Below are positions 56,698 through 64,000 of a stretch of DNA of 64,000 nucleotides, one piece after another. The stretch's first letter is position 1. Every line of letters begins with the position of its first letter. Position numbers and translations under genes: made by a program. The notes under the pieces were generated by a model that ran no database searches, was not told the DNA's origin, and saw only the letters and a program-made list of their open reading frames with translations. This DNA comes from Polynucleobacter sp. AP-Nino-20-G2. Its GTDB lineage: Bacteria > Pseudomonadota > Gammaproteobacteria > Burkholderiales > Burkholderiaceae. The DNA is taken from the NCBI RefSeq assembly GCF_018688235.1, contig NZ_CP061313.1, positions 665,130-729,129 on the forward strand, given 5' to 3'.

Positions 56698-59592
56698 ATG
56701 AACGCACCAACAAATCCTAAAGAACTCGAACTGCAAACAGTTGAGTTCAAGTTAGATGGAAAAACCATCGTATCTTACGAAGGCGAGACCATTCTCAAGG
56801 CGGCAAAACGCCATGGTATTGATATCCCACATTTATGTTTTAAAGATGGTTATCGTCCAGACGGCAACTGCCGCGCATGCGTTGTGGAAATCAACGGCGA
56901 GCGTACCTTGGCACCAAGTTGCTGCAGAAGCGCGACGCCTGGAATGGAAGTGCAGGCAAATAGCGAGCGTGCATTAAAGAGTCAAAAACTTGTCTTGGAG
57001 ATGTTGTTGTCTGACATGCCGGATGAGGGTTTTAAGTGGGTTGGAGACAGCAAGGAAGAAGAGCAAAAAAATCAACATGGCCAACTCAGCACTTGGGCAA
57101 CGCGCTTGGATGTTTCAGTTCGACCAGAGCTCAAAGCATTACGTCGTGAAAAAGTCAGTAGTGATATCTCGCATCCGGCGATGGCGGTTAATCTGGATGC
57201 CTGCATTCAATGTAATCGTTGCGTACGGGCTTGTCGTGAAGAGCAGGTTAATGATGTGATTGGCTATGCAATGCGTGGCGCGCATAGTGAAATCGTATTT
57301 GATCTTAATGATCCGATGGGTGATAGCACCTGCGTTGCCTGTGGTGAATGTGTACAGGCTTGCCCAACGGGCGCATTAATGCCAAAAGGTTTAATTGGTT
57401 CACAAACCGTAGACCGCAAAGTGGATTCAGTTTGTCCTTTCTGCGGCGTCGGCTGCCAAATCACTTACAACGTGAAAGATGAAAAGATTGTAAGTGTTGA
57501 GGGTCGTGATGGCCCGGCTAATCACAATCGTCTTTGTGTAAAGGGTCGCTTTGGTATGGATTACATCCATAACCCACAGCGCTTAACAAAGCCCCTCATT
57601 CGTAAAGCGGGTGTTGCTAAAGATGAGGCTTTGCTAGAAGGCAAGCAAGATTGGTCCGATATCTTCCGTGAAGCTACATGGGAGGAGGCGCTGGAAGTTG
57701 CTGGTGGTGGACTGAAGAAGCTTAAAGATCAATACGGCAATAAAGTATTGGCTGGCTTTGGCTCTGCAAAAGGCAGCAATGAAGAAGCTTACTTATTCCA
57801 GAAACTAGTACGCACTGGCTTTGGAAGTAATAACGTCGACCATTGCACTCGTCTTTGCCATGCATCATCAGTGGCCGCGCTTTTAGAGGGTGTGGGTTCT
57901 GGTGCTGTAAGTAATCAAGTGAATGATGTGGAGCATTCCAGTTTGATCATGTTGATTGGATCGAATCCAACCGCAAATCATCCAGTAGCAGCCACTTGGT
58001 TTAAGAATGCGGCAAAAAGGGGTGCCAAGATTGTTTTGTGCGACCCACGTAAAACCGAGATCAGTAAGCATGCTTGGCGCACCATGCAGTTCAAGCCAGA
58101 TACTGACGTTGCTATGCTCAATGCCATGATCTATACGATCATTGAAGAGGGTTTGGTTGATAAAGACTTTATCAAGAACCGCTCTAATAATTTTGAAGCG
58201 CTTAAAGAAAATATCAAAGGCTATAGCCCTGAAGCAATGGCACCACTCTGCGGTATTCCGGCAGAGACTTTGCGCGAAGTAGCTAGAGAGTTTGCTACCA
58301 CTAAGTCAGCTATGATTTTGTGGGGCATGGGCGTGAGCCAACACGTTCACGGTACCGATAACGCCCGTTGCCTAATTGCCTTAGTCAGCATTACCGGACA
58401 AATTGGTAAGCCTGGTTCTGGCTTGCATCCACTGCGTGGACAAAATAACGTGCAGGGCGCTAGTGATGCTGGCTTGATCCCGATGATGTTCCCGAACTAC
58501 CAACGTGTTGACAATCCAGAAGCACATGCGTGGTTTGAGAAGTTCTGGGATACCCCATTAGATAAGAAGCCTGGCTACACCGTAGTAGAGATCATGCATA
58601 AGATCACTGCGCCGGATAGTGATCCAGACAAGATTCGCGGTATGTATGTCGAGGGCGAGAATCCTGCAATGAGCGATCCGGATTTGAACCATGCTCGTCA
58701 CGCATTGGCCTCTTTAGATCTTTTGGTTGTGCAAGATATTTTCATGACAGAAACCGCACTCTTGGCCGACGTAGTATTGCCAGCAAGCGCATGGCCAGAG
58801 AAGGTCGGTACTGCAAGTAATACGGATCGCATGGTGCAGATGGGTAAGAAGGCGATTAATCCTCCGGGAGATGCCAAGCCTGATCTGTGGATCATTCAGC
58901 AAATTGCGAAACGCATGGGTCTGAACTGGAACTACCAAGGTCCAGATGATGGGGTGGCAGCTGTATATGACGAAATGCGTCAAGCAATGCATGCAGCCAT
59001 CAATGGTATTACTTGGGATCGATTAGAAAAAGAATCTAGCGTGACCTACCCATGTTTGTCTGCAGAAGACCCAGGTCGTCCAATCGTATTTGATGACAAC
59101 TTCGCGACGCCAGATGGCAAGGTCAAGTTGGTTCCTGCTGACATCATTCCCGCAAATGAGCGTCCGGATGCTGATTACCCATTTGTATTGATTACAGGTC
59201 GTCAGTTAGAGCATTGGCATACCGGCAGTATGACTCGCCGTGCAACCGTCTTGGATGCAATTGAGCCAATGGCTACCGTCTCCATGAATGGCGAAGACAT
59301 GACTCAGCTAGGGGTTTCTGCTGGTGATGTCATCACTGTTCAATCTCGTCGTGGTGAGGTAGGTATCCATGTCCGTAGAGATGATGGCACTCCACGTGGT
59401 GTGATCTTTATTCCGTTTGCTTACTATGAAGCTGCAGCTAACTTAATCACCAACTCTGCCTTAGATCCTTTTGGCAAGATTCCGGAATTTAAGTACTGCG
59501 CTGTCAAGCTTGCTAAAGGCGGACAGGCTGCCCCAGTAATGGGCTACGGCACTAATGATCCTAAGAGGCAGAAGGTTGAATCGGCTCACTGA
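56698..59592 (+). CDS. fdsA: Formate dehydrogenase alpha subunit (molybdopterin)
   Basis: 964 residues. N-terminal plant-type [2Fe-2S] ferredoxin (DGNCRACVVEI), a NuoG-like Cys/His segment and two 4Fe-4S clusters (CIQCNRCVRAC, CVACGECVQACPTG). The catalytic domain follows with CPFCGVGCQ, and the candidate Mo-ligand Cys is in NVDHCTRLCHASS; this is a Cys rather than selenocysteine enzyme. It ends in a molybdopterin dinucleotide-binding domain. It oxidises formate to CO2, reducing NAD+ through FdsB. Confidence 0.95.
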   Translation: MNAPTNPKELELQTVEFKLDGKTIVSYEGETILKAAKRHGIDIPHLCFKDGYRPDGNCRACVVEINGERTLAPSCCRSATPGMEVQANSERALKSQKLVLEMLLSDMPDEGFKWVGDSKEEEQKNQHGQLSTWATRLDVSVRPELKALRREKVSSDISHPAMAVNLDACIQCNRCVRACREEQVNDVIGYAMRGAHSEIVFDLNDPMGDSTCVACGECVQACPTGALMPKGLIGSQTVDRKVDSVCPFCGVGCQITYNVKDEKIVSVEGRDGPANHNRLCVKGRFGMDYIHNPQRLTKPLIRKAGVAKDEALLEGKQDWSDIFREATWEEALEVAGGGLKKLKDQYGNKVLAGFGSAKGSNEEAYLFQKLVRTGFGSNNVDHCTRLCHASSVAALLEGVGSGAVSNQVNDVEHSSLIMLIGSNPTANHPVAATWFKNAAKRGAKIVLCDPRKTEISKHAWRTMQFKPDTDVAMLNAMIYTIIEEGLVDKDFIKNRSNNFEALKENIKGYSPEAMAPLCGIPAETLREVAREFATTKSAMILWGMGVSQHVHGTDNARCLIALVSITGQIGKPGSGLHPLRGQNNVQGASDAGLIPMMFPNYQRVDNPEAHAWFEKFWDTPLDKKPGYTVVEIMHKITAPDSDPDKIRGMYVEGENPAMSDPDLNHARHALASLDLLVVQDIFMTETALLADVVLPASAWPEKVGTASNTDRMVQMGKKAINPPGDAKPDLWIIQQIAKRMGLNWNYQGPDDGVAAVYDEMRQAMHAAINGITWDRLEKESSVTYPCLSAEDPGRPIVFDDNFATPDGKVKLVPADIIPANERPDADYPFVLITGRQLEHWHTGSMTRRATVLDAIEPMATVSMNGEDMTQLGVSAGDVITVQSRRGEVGIHVRRDDGTPRGVIFIPFAYYEAAANLITNSALDPFGKIPEFKYCAVKLAKGGQAAPVMGYGTNDPKRQKVESAH

Positions 59593-59613
59593 TCATGGGT
59601 CCACTTTAAAAAA

Positions 59614-59635
59614 GGCCGCCTTCGGGCGGTTTTTT
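59614..59635 (+). terminator. Terminator after fdsA
   Basis: CCGCC-TTCG-GGCGG followed by T6 (stem 59616-59629). Confidence 0.85.
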
Positions 59636-59664
59636 CTTTTGAAATGGCCTTGCTTTCTATCTTG

Positions 59665-59682
59665 CTACTTTTGTAGTAAAAT
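59665..59682 (+). promoter_or_regulatory. Candidate TA promoter/operator
   Basis: CTAC-TTTT-GTAG (59665-59676) directly abuts a -10-like TAAAAT (59677-59682), 22 bp ahead of the antitoxin ATG. A plausible autoregulation site. Confidence 0.45.
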
Positions 59683-59703
59683 AGCCCGAAAGGGAGGTTT
59701 TTG

Positions 59704-59931
59704 ATGAGCATGCCAGTCAGAATTGACGAGAATCTATATGAAGCGGCGAAATCAGAGGCCAAATCTGAGCATCGGACCATTGCTGGCCAGCTTGAGTTTT
59801 GGGCTACAGTAGGTAGGGCTGCAATTGATAACCCAGATCTCCCAATTTCATTTATTACCGCTTCTTTGGCATCATTAGCAGAGCCAAGGACAGATGCCAC
59901 TCCATTCATTCCTCGCTCTAAGAAGGTTTAA
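59704..59931 (+). CDS. ParD-like antitoxin (type II TA)
   Basis: 75 residues from the ATG at 59704, with GGGAGG upstream. MPVRIDENLYEAAKSEAKSE and RTIAGQLEFWATVGRAAIDN form a ribbon-helix-helix like ParD-like antitoxins. The stop overlaps the toxin start (TTTAATGG). It neutralises the downstream RelE/ParE-type toxin. Confidence 0.85.
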   Translation: MSMPVRIDENLYEAAKSEAKSEHRTIAGQLEFWATVGRAAIDNPDLPISFITASLASLAEPRTDATPFIPRSKKV

Positions 59932-60209
59932 TGGCGCATTCAGTTATTCAAACGCGCCGATTTGCCAGACAATATAAAAAGCTAAATGACAATATCGCCA
60001 AGGATGTAGATGGTGCCGTAGGAATTGTTTCAAATAAACCTTCAATCGGCGAAAGAAAGAAGGGTGATTTAGCTGCATTGTTGGTATACAAGTTCAAAAG
60101 TAACGGCCAACTCTATTTGCTTGGTTACTCGCTTGATGACGGTTTGAGGTTGATATATCTCGAGGCAATCGCCGCTCATGAAAACTTCTATCGAGATATC
60201 AAGAGATAA
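59931..60209 (+). CDS. RelE/ParE-family toxin
   Basis: 92 residues. VIQTRRFARQYKKLNDNIAK, LLVYKFKSNGQLYLLGYSLD and EAIAAHENFYRDIKR show the RelE/ParE fold. It inhibits translation or gyrase in known relatives; which applies here is not clear. Shares one base with the antitoxin. Confidence 0.85.
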   Translation: MAHSVIQTRRFARQYKKLNDNIAKDVDGAVGIVSNKPSIGERKKGDLAALLVYKFKSNGQLYLLGYSLDDGLRLIYLEAIAAHENFYRDIKR

Positions 60210-60248
60210 TCAACACAATATTCGATTGCCCTTTAGAATTGATCATCT

Positions 60249-61910
60249 ATGGCCAGTTCAAAACCCCAACCTTCAGCAGTTAATCCCAAAGCAGAATTAC
60301 CCGTCCTGATTATTGGAGCGGGTCTTGCGGGTCTAACTGTAGCTTTGCATATGGCCGAGACCCAGCCAGTCATCGTGATGGCTAAGCGCGGTCTAGGTGA
60401 GGCCGCAACTGCTTGGGCCCAGGGCGGCATTGTTGGGGTAGTTGATAAAGAGCATGACAGTGTGGACTCTCATGTTGCTGACACCTTAGATGCAGGCGCA
60501 GGCCTTGTGGTGGAATCCACCGCTCGATATATCGCCCAAGAAAGTGCTGAAGCGATTCGTTGGTTGGTGGAGCAGGGCGTACCATTTACTGCTGATGAGA
60601 CAGGCCCAATGGGTTTGCATCTCACCCGTGAAGGTGGCCACAGTCAACGTCGCATTGCGCACGTAGCTGATGCCACTGGCAAAGCCATTCACGAGGTATT
60701 GCTCGATAAGGCAAGAGCCCATAAAAATATTCAACTGCTAGAGCACTGGATTGCTTTAGATCTGATTACCAATCGTCACTTAGATGCGAAGACGCAGCGC
60801 ACCAAGCCAAATCGTTGCTACGGGGTGTATGCCCTCGATATTAAAAATAACCGCGTAGAAACAATTGAAGCTAAGTCAGTCGTACTGGCTACTGGCGGCG
60901 TGGGTAAGGTCTACCGATATACCAGCAACCCAGACACTGCTACAGGCGATGGCATTGCCATGGCTTGGCGTGCAGGTTGCCGCGTTGGCAATATGGAATT
61001 TATTCAGTTTCATCCGACGTGCTTGTATCACCCTAGTGATCGCACTTTCCTCATAACAGAGGCGATGCGAGGTGAGGGTGGCTTACTCAAGCTACCAAAC
61101 GGCACTCGTTTTATGCCTGAGCATGACGAGCGCAATGAGTTAGCTCCTCGTGACATTGTTGCTAGAGCAATTGACTTTGAGATGAAAAAGCACGGCTTAG
61201 ATTACGTGCATCTTGATGCGACGCATTTGGGTGAAGACTTTATTAAAGAGCATTTCCCAATGATCTATGCGCGCTGTATGAGTCTGGGTCTGGACATCAC
61301 TAAAGAGCCTATTCCAGTGGTGCCGGCAGCGCATTACACCTGTGGCGGTGTTGTAACTGATCTTAAAGGACGCACTGATTTAGCGGGTCTATATGCGGTA
61401 GGTGAGGCGACCTATACAGGCCTTCATGGCGCTAACCGCTTGGCCAGCAACTCATTATTGGAGTGCGTAGTCATTGGCAAAGCGGTTGCTGAAGATATCT
61501 CATCGCTCAAGACTCCTGTTATGCCCAATTTGCCTTTATGGGATGAGAGTCAGGTTGAGGATGCGGATGAGCAAGTGGTAATTGCCCATAACTGGGATGA
61601 GCTGCGTTCATTGATGTGGAACTACGTTGGCATTGTGAGAACCAATCGACGTCTTGAGAGAGCGCTACATCGAATCAAACTCCTCCGATACGAAGTGCAA
61701 GAGTACTACGCCAACTTTAAAGTGACGCGCGACCTCATAGAGCTTCGTAACTTGTTGGAATGTGCAGAGCTGATTGTAAGATCAGCGCTGATGCGCAGAG
61801 AGAGCAGGGGATTGCATTACAGCCGCGATTACCCGGGTACTTGGGCAGTTTCTTATCCGACTATTCTGACGCCTCAGGCTGAAGGTACATCGGAAAATTC
61901 TGAGACTTAA
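60249..61910 (+). CDS. nadB: L-aspartate oxidase
   Basis: 553 residues. FAD-binding IIGAGLAGLTVALHM, the ATAWAQGGI loop, VLATGGVGKVY, FHPTCLYHPSDRTFLITEAM, AAHYTCGGVVTDLKGRTDL and the GANRLASNSLLECVV signature. It makes iminoaspartate for NAD synthesis with NadA and NadC, which lie on the other strand beyond a TA module. Confidence 0.96.
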   Translation: MASSKPQPSAVNPKAELPVLIIGAGLAGLTVALHMAETQPVIVMAKRGLGEAATAWAQGGIVGVVDKEHDSVDSHVADTLDAGAGLVVESTARYIAQESAEAIRWLVEQGVPFTADETGPMGLHLTREGGHSQRRIAHVADATGKAIHEVLLDKARAHKNIQLLEHWIALDLITNRHLDAKTQRTKPNRCYGVYALDIKNNRVETIEAKSVVLATGGVGKVYRYTSNPDTATGDGIAMAWRAGCRVGNMEFIQFHPTCLYHPSDRTFLITEAMRGEGGLLKLPNGTRFMPEHDERNELAPRDIVARAIDFEMKKHGLDYVHLDATHLGEDFIKEHFPMIYARCMSLGLDITKEPIPVVPAAHYTCGGVVTDLKGRTDLAGLYAVGEATYTGLHGANRLASNSLLECVVIGKAVAEDISSLKTPVMPNLPLWDESQVEDADEQVVIAHNWDELRSLMWNYVGIVRTNRRLERALHRIKLLRYEVQEYYANFKVTRDLIELRNLLECAELIVRSALMRRESRGLHYSRDYPGTWAVSYPTILTPQAEGTSENSET

Positions 61911-62222
61911 TCACTTCTTGATGGCAGGTTCAGCATGAAGGCTTAAGCCTAATGCAGCAATGACTTTAAGGATGGTGTCGAAACCTGGGCTTCTTTCGCC
62001 TGAGAGAGATTTATATAAGCTCTCTCTAGTAAGTCCTGAATCTTTAGCAACCTGAGTCATCCCTTTGGCTCTTGCTATATCCCCTAGTGCCTTGGCAATA
62101 AATGCAGCATCTCCATTTGCTTCTTCAATACAAGCCTCTAGGTAGGCAGCCATTTCTTTAGGTGTACGCAGATGTTCAGCTACATCGTATGGAGTTGTGA
62201 TTGTTTTTTTCATAATAGTCAT
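61911..62222 (-). CDS. HTH antitoxin (addiction module antidote, HigA-like)
   Basis: 103 residues, or 100 from the ATG at 62213. PYDVAEHLRTPKEMAAYLEA and a helix-turn-helix (AKGMTQVAKDSGLTRESLYK, SLSGERSPGFDTILKVIAAL) match the 'probable addiction module antidote' family. It follows the toxin directly. Confidence 0.88.
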   Translation of the reverse strand: MTIMKKTITTPYDVAEHLRTPKEMAAYLEACIEEANGDAAFIAKALGDIARAKGMTQVAKDSGLTRESLYKSLSGERSPGFDTILKVIAALGLSLHAEPAIKK

Positions 62223-62513
62223 TTATAGATTTTTCGCTAAACGTTGCGCTAGTTTGATATCTTGATTTTGTGATTTTTTATCGCCACCCAATAAAAGAAT
62301 GGTAATTTTTTGGCCATGTTTGGTGTAGTACACCCGGTACCCGGGGCCAAAATCAATCTTCATCTCAAATACTTTTTCACCCACTGATTTGGTGTTACCT
62401 GGATGTCCTTCGGACAGCCTTTTGATTCTTGCTTGTATCTTCGCTCTTGCTGTTAAATCAAATAAGTTATCTAGCCAGACTATAAATTCTTCTGTTTTTC
62501 TAATTTCGATCAT
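62223..62513 (-). CDS. RelE/HigB-type killer toxin
   Basis: 96 residues. IRKTEEFIVWLDNLFDLTAR, FEMKIDFGPGYRVYYTKHGQ and ILLLGGDKKSQNQDIKLA are the pattern of the 'addiction module killer protein' family. Toxin comes first and antitoxin second, as in HigBA-type modules. A perfect palindrome precedes it. Confidence 0.88.
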   Translation of the reverse strand: MIEIRKTEEFIVWLDNLFDLTARAKIQARIKRLSEGHPGNTKSVGEKVFEMKIDFGPGYRVYYTKHGQKITILLLGGDKKSQNQDIKLAQRLAKNL

Positions 62514-62518
62514 GCATT

Positions 62519-62540
62519 AGTGTATCCAATAGGATACACT
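62519..62540. promoter_or_regulatory. 22-bp palindromic operator of the HigBA-like module
   Basis: AGTGTATCC (62519-62527), AATA, GGATACACT (62532-62540): perfect 9-bp arms immediately upstream of the toxin start. A probable autorepression site for the HTH antitoxin. Confidence 0.75.
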
Positions 62541-62587
62541 AGGTCAAAGAATGGGCTTGATGTTGACCGGGGAATAGGGTGAAAGAC

Positions 62588-63442
62588 TTATAAAATTCTC
62601 ATCGAGAAATCCACAGCCTTAATATCTTTAGTCAGCTTTCCAAGAGAGATGCGATCAACGCCAGTAGCGGCAATCGCACGCATCTGATCTAAGTCGATAC
62701 CACCAGAAGCCTCTAATAAAGCGCGACCATTGGTAAAGGCAACGGCTTCTTTCATTTGCTCAGTAGTGAAGTTATCAATCAAGATGCTCTTTGCTCCAGC
62801 ATCCAAAGCCTCTTTCAATTCCGCAAGACTTTCTACCTCTACTTGAATATCCACCCCAGAATTCAATGCCTGGGCAGCCTTGACTGCCGCAGCAACGCCA
62901 CCTGCAGCAGCGATGTGATTCTCTTTAATGAGGATGCCATGCCATAGAGCGAGACGTTGGTTTTGACCGCCGCCGACACGTACTGCGTATTTCTGCGCCT
63001 GCCGTAATCCAGGAATCGTTTTGCGAGTGTCGAGCACTGCGCAGCCATTAGGATTTGGGCTGACACCTGCGATGGCATCGACATGCTGACGCGCAATGCT
63101 GGCCGTCCAAGAGAGCGTTTGCAGGAAGTTAATGCAGGGGCGCTCAGCAGAGAGAAGGGCGCGAGAGTTGGCCTCAATATCGCAAACTTTGGTATCGGGC
63201 TTCATCAAGTCGCCCTCGAGGTAGTGCCAAGTCACTTTTGCTGAGGGATCTAATTTCTTGAGAGTGCCCTCAAACCAATCCACCCCACATAGAACAGCCT
63301 GCTCACGAACAATTAATTGGGCATCAACCGGTTTGCTAGGAACTAATTGTGCAGTCCAATCGCACTTGCCAATATCTTCCATCAGCGCATCAGCAATATT
63401 GCGTTGACGGGCTTGCTCTAAAGTCTCGTTGTACTCAAACAT
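62588..63442 (-). CDS. nadC: Nicotinate-nucleotide diphosphorylase (carboxylating)
   Basis: 284 residues. Segments ALLSAERPCINFLQTLSWTA, TRKTIPGLRQAQKYAVRVGG, LIKENHIAAAGG and VEVESLAELKEALDAGAKSI are typical. It converts quinolinate and PRPP to nicotinate mononucleotide. Lies 48 bp after nadA in the same direction. Confidence 0.96.
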   Translation of the reverse strand: MFEYNETLEQARQRNIADALMEDIGKCDWTAQLVPSKPVDAQLIVREQAVLCGVDWFEGTLKKLDPSAKVTWHYLEGDLMKPDTKVCDIEANSRALLSAERPCINFLQTLSWTASIARQHVDAIAGVSPNPNGCAVLDTRKTIPGLRQAQKYAVRVGGGQNQRLALWHGILIKENHIAAAGGVAAAVKAAQALNSGVDIQVEVESLAELKEALDAGAKSILIDNFTTEQMKEAVAFTNGRALLEASGGIDLDQMRAIAATGVDRISLGKLTKDIKAVDFSMRIL

Positions 63443-63490
63443 GAATGAATCGATCTAAATTAAGAAAAAATCAAAAGACAAAATAAGCAA

Positions 63491-64000
63491 TTAAGCCACA
63501 CCAATATTCTTGACAAAGCCATGCTGTGCTTTGGCAAGCAGGTCAGGATGATTCTGGGTGAAGTCCAGCATGCGTTCAACGCAGCCTAGCGCCTTAACTC
63601 GAACATCTTCCTTAATGAAGATTTCACCAGAGGCATTTTCAAGGCAGTTCAGGATTCCTTGCAAGCCATTCATGGCCATCCAGGGGCAGTGTGCACAGCT
63701 CTTACAGGTCGCACTGTTGCCAGCGGTGGGGGCTTCAATCAATACCTTATTGGGTGCCAGTTGGCGCATGCGGTGCAAGATGCCATTGTCAGTCGCCACG
63801 ATATATTCAGTGGCAGAGCCTTCCACGACCGCTTTAATCATTGCGGATGTGGAGCCAACAACATCTGCTAAATCCACCACTGCTTGCGGTGATTCTGGGT
63901 GAACCAAAATCATGGCATTGGGGTGTGCAGCTTTCAGCATCTCTAATTCAACTGCTTTAAATTCATCATGAACAATGCAAGCGCCATTCCATAACAACAT
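63491..64000 (-). CDS. nadA: Quinolinate synthase (N-terminal part outside window)
   Basis: C-terminal 169 residues visible; the gene continues past the right edge. HPESPQAVVDLADVVGSTSA, EYIVATDNGILHRMRQLAPN and the cluster region TCKSCAHCPWMAMNGL belong to NadA, a 4Fe-4S enzyme that condenses iminoaspartate with DHAP. Operon with nadC. Confidence 0.95.
   Translation of the reverse strand: MLLWNGACIVHDEFKAVELEMLKAAHPNAMILVHPESPQAVVDLADVVGSTSAMIKAVVEGSATEYIVATDNGILHRMRQLAPNKVLIEAPTAGNSATCKSCAHCPWMAMNGLQGILNCLENASGEIFIKEDVRVKALGCVERMLDFTQNHPDLLAKAQHGFVKNIGVA

Overview
The window looks like a freshwater betaproteobacterium of the Burkholderiaceae, most likely Polynucleobacter or a close relative. 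This is inferred from moderate GC content, compact gene spacing and the kinds of host proteins present: sox, purU, fds-type formate dehydrogenase, phasin, and nadB/nadC/nadA. No database search was possible. A complete temperate prophage of about 37.3 kb interrupts the host sequence.

Left host flank (1-6450): the end of a thiosulfate-oxidation operon (soxX partial, soxY, soxZ, soxA), purU, two small exported proteins, a penicillin-acylase family hydrolase and tRNA-Leu(UAA). The prophage is integrated in the 3' end of that tRNA. A 19-bp duplication of the tRNA end marks attL (6434-6452) and attR (43725-43743).

Prophage: a tyrosine integrase lies next to attL. A leftward early operon of many very small overlapping genes follows, then a CI-like S24 repressor with two co-directional small membrane or lipoprotein genes, and a divergent Cro-like gene. 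Both early promoters carry TATCGG-N4-CCGATA operators in their spacers. Rightward come a CII/CP76-like regulator, a TOPRIM plus DUF5906 primase-helicase, an iteron-like repeat cluster (candidate origin), a Cys-rich late-regulator candidate, HNH endonuclease, P27-type small terminase, large terminase, HK97-type portal, protease and capsid, connectors, and a lambda-like siphovirus tail module that includes a textbook programmed -1 frameshift.

The standout system is a diversity-generating retroelement (DGR) of the Bordetella phage BPP-1 type at 36307-39087. Its order is Mtd-like receptor-binding protein with a C-terminal variable repeat, Avd accessory protein, template repeat (TR), and reverse transcriptase. 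The 120-bp variable repeat (VR) and TR align without gaps and differ at 13 positions, every one of them an adenine in the template. An 8-bp hairpin with a GATA loop sits 17 nt after VR. This is the sequence signature of adenine-directed mutagenic retrohoming that rewrites the phage's host-binding surface. Downstream are a holin, spanins with an embedded Rz1, a lambda R-like endolysin, a metallophosphoesterase, an acetyltransferase, a zinc-finger protein, and a reverse-strand proteasome-like Ntn-hydrolase moron next to attR.

Right host flank (43744-64000): a small exported protein, exbD-exbB-tonB-murI and class I fumarase (minus strand), acetyl-CoA synthetase, tRNA-Ser(GGA), phasin, a YciI-like protein, a DUF748/AsmA-like protein, a small lipoprotein, NAD-dependent formate dehydrogenase (fused FdsG-FdsB, then FdsA), and the NAD biosynthesis genes nadB, nadC and nadA (partial). 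Two different type II toxin-antitoxin modules flank nadB.
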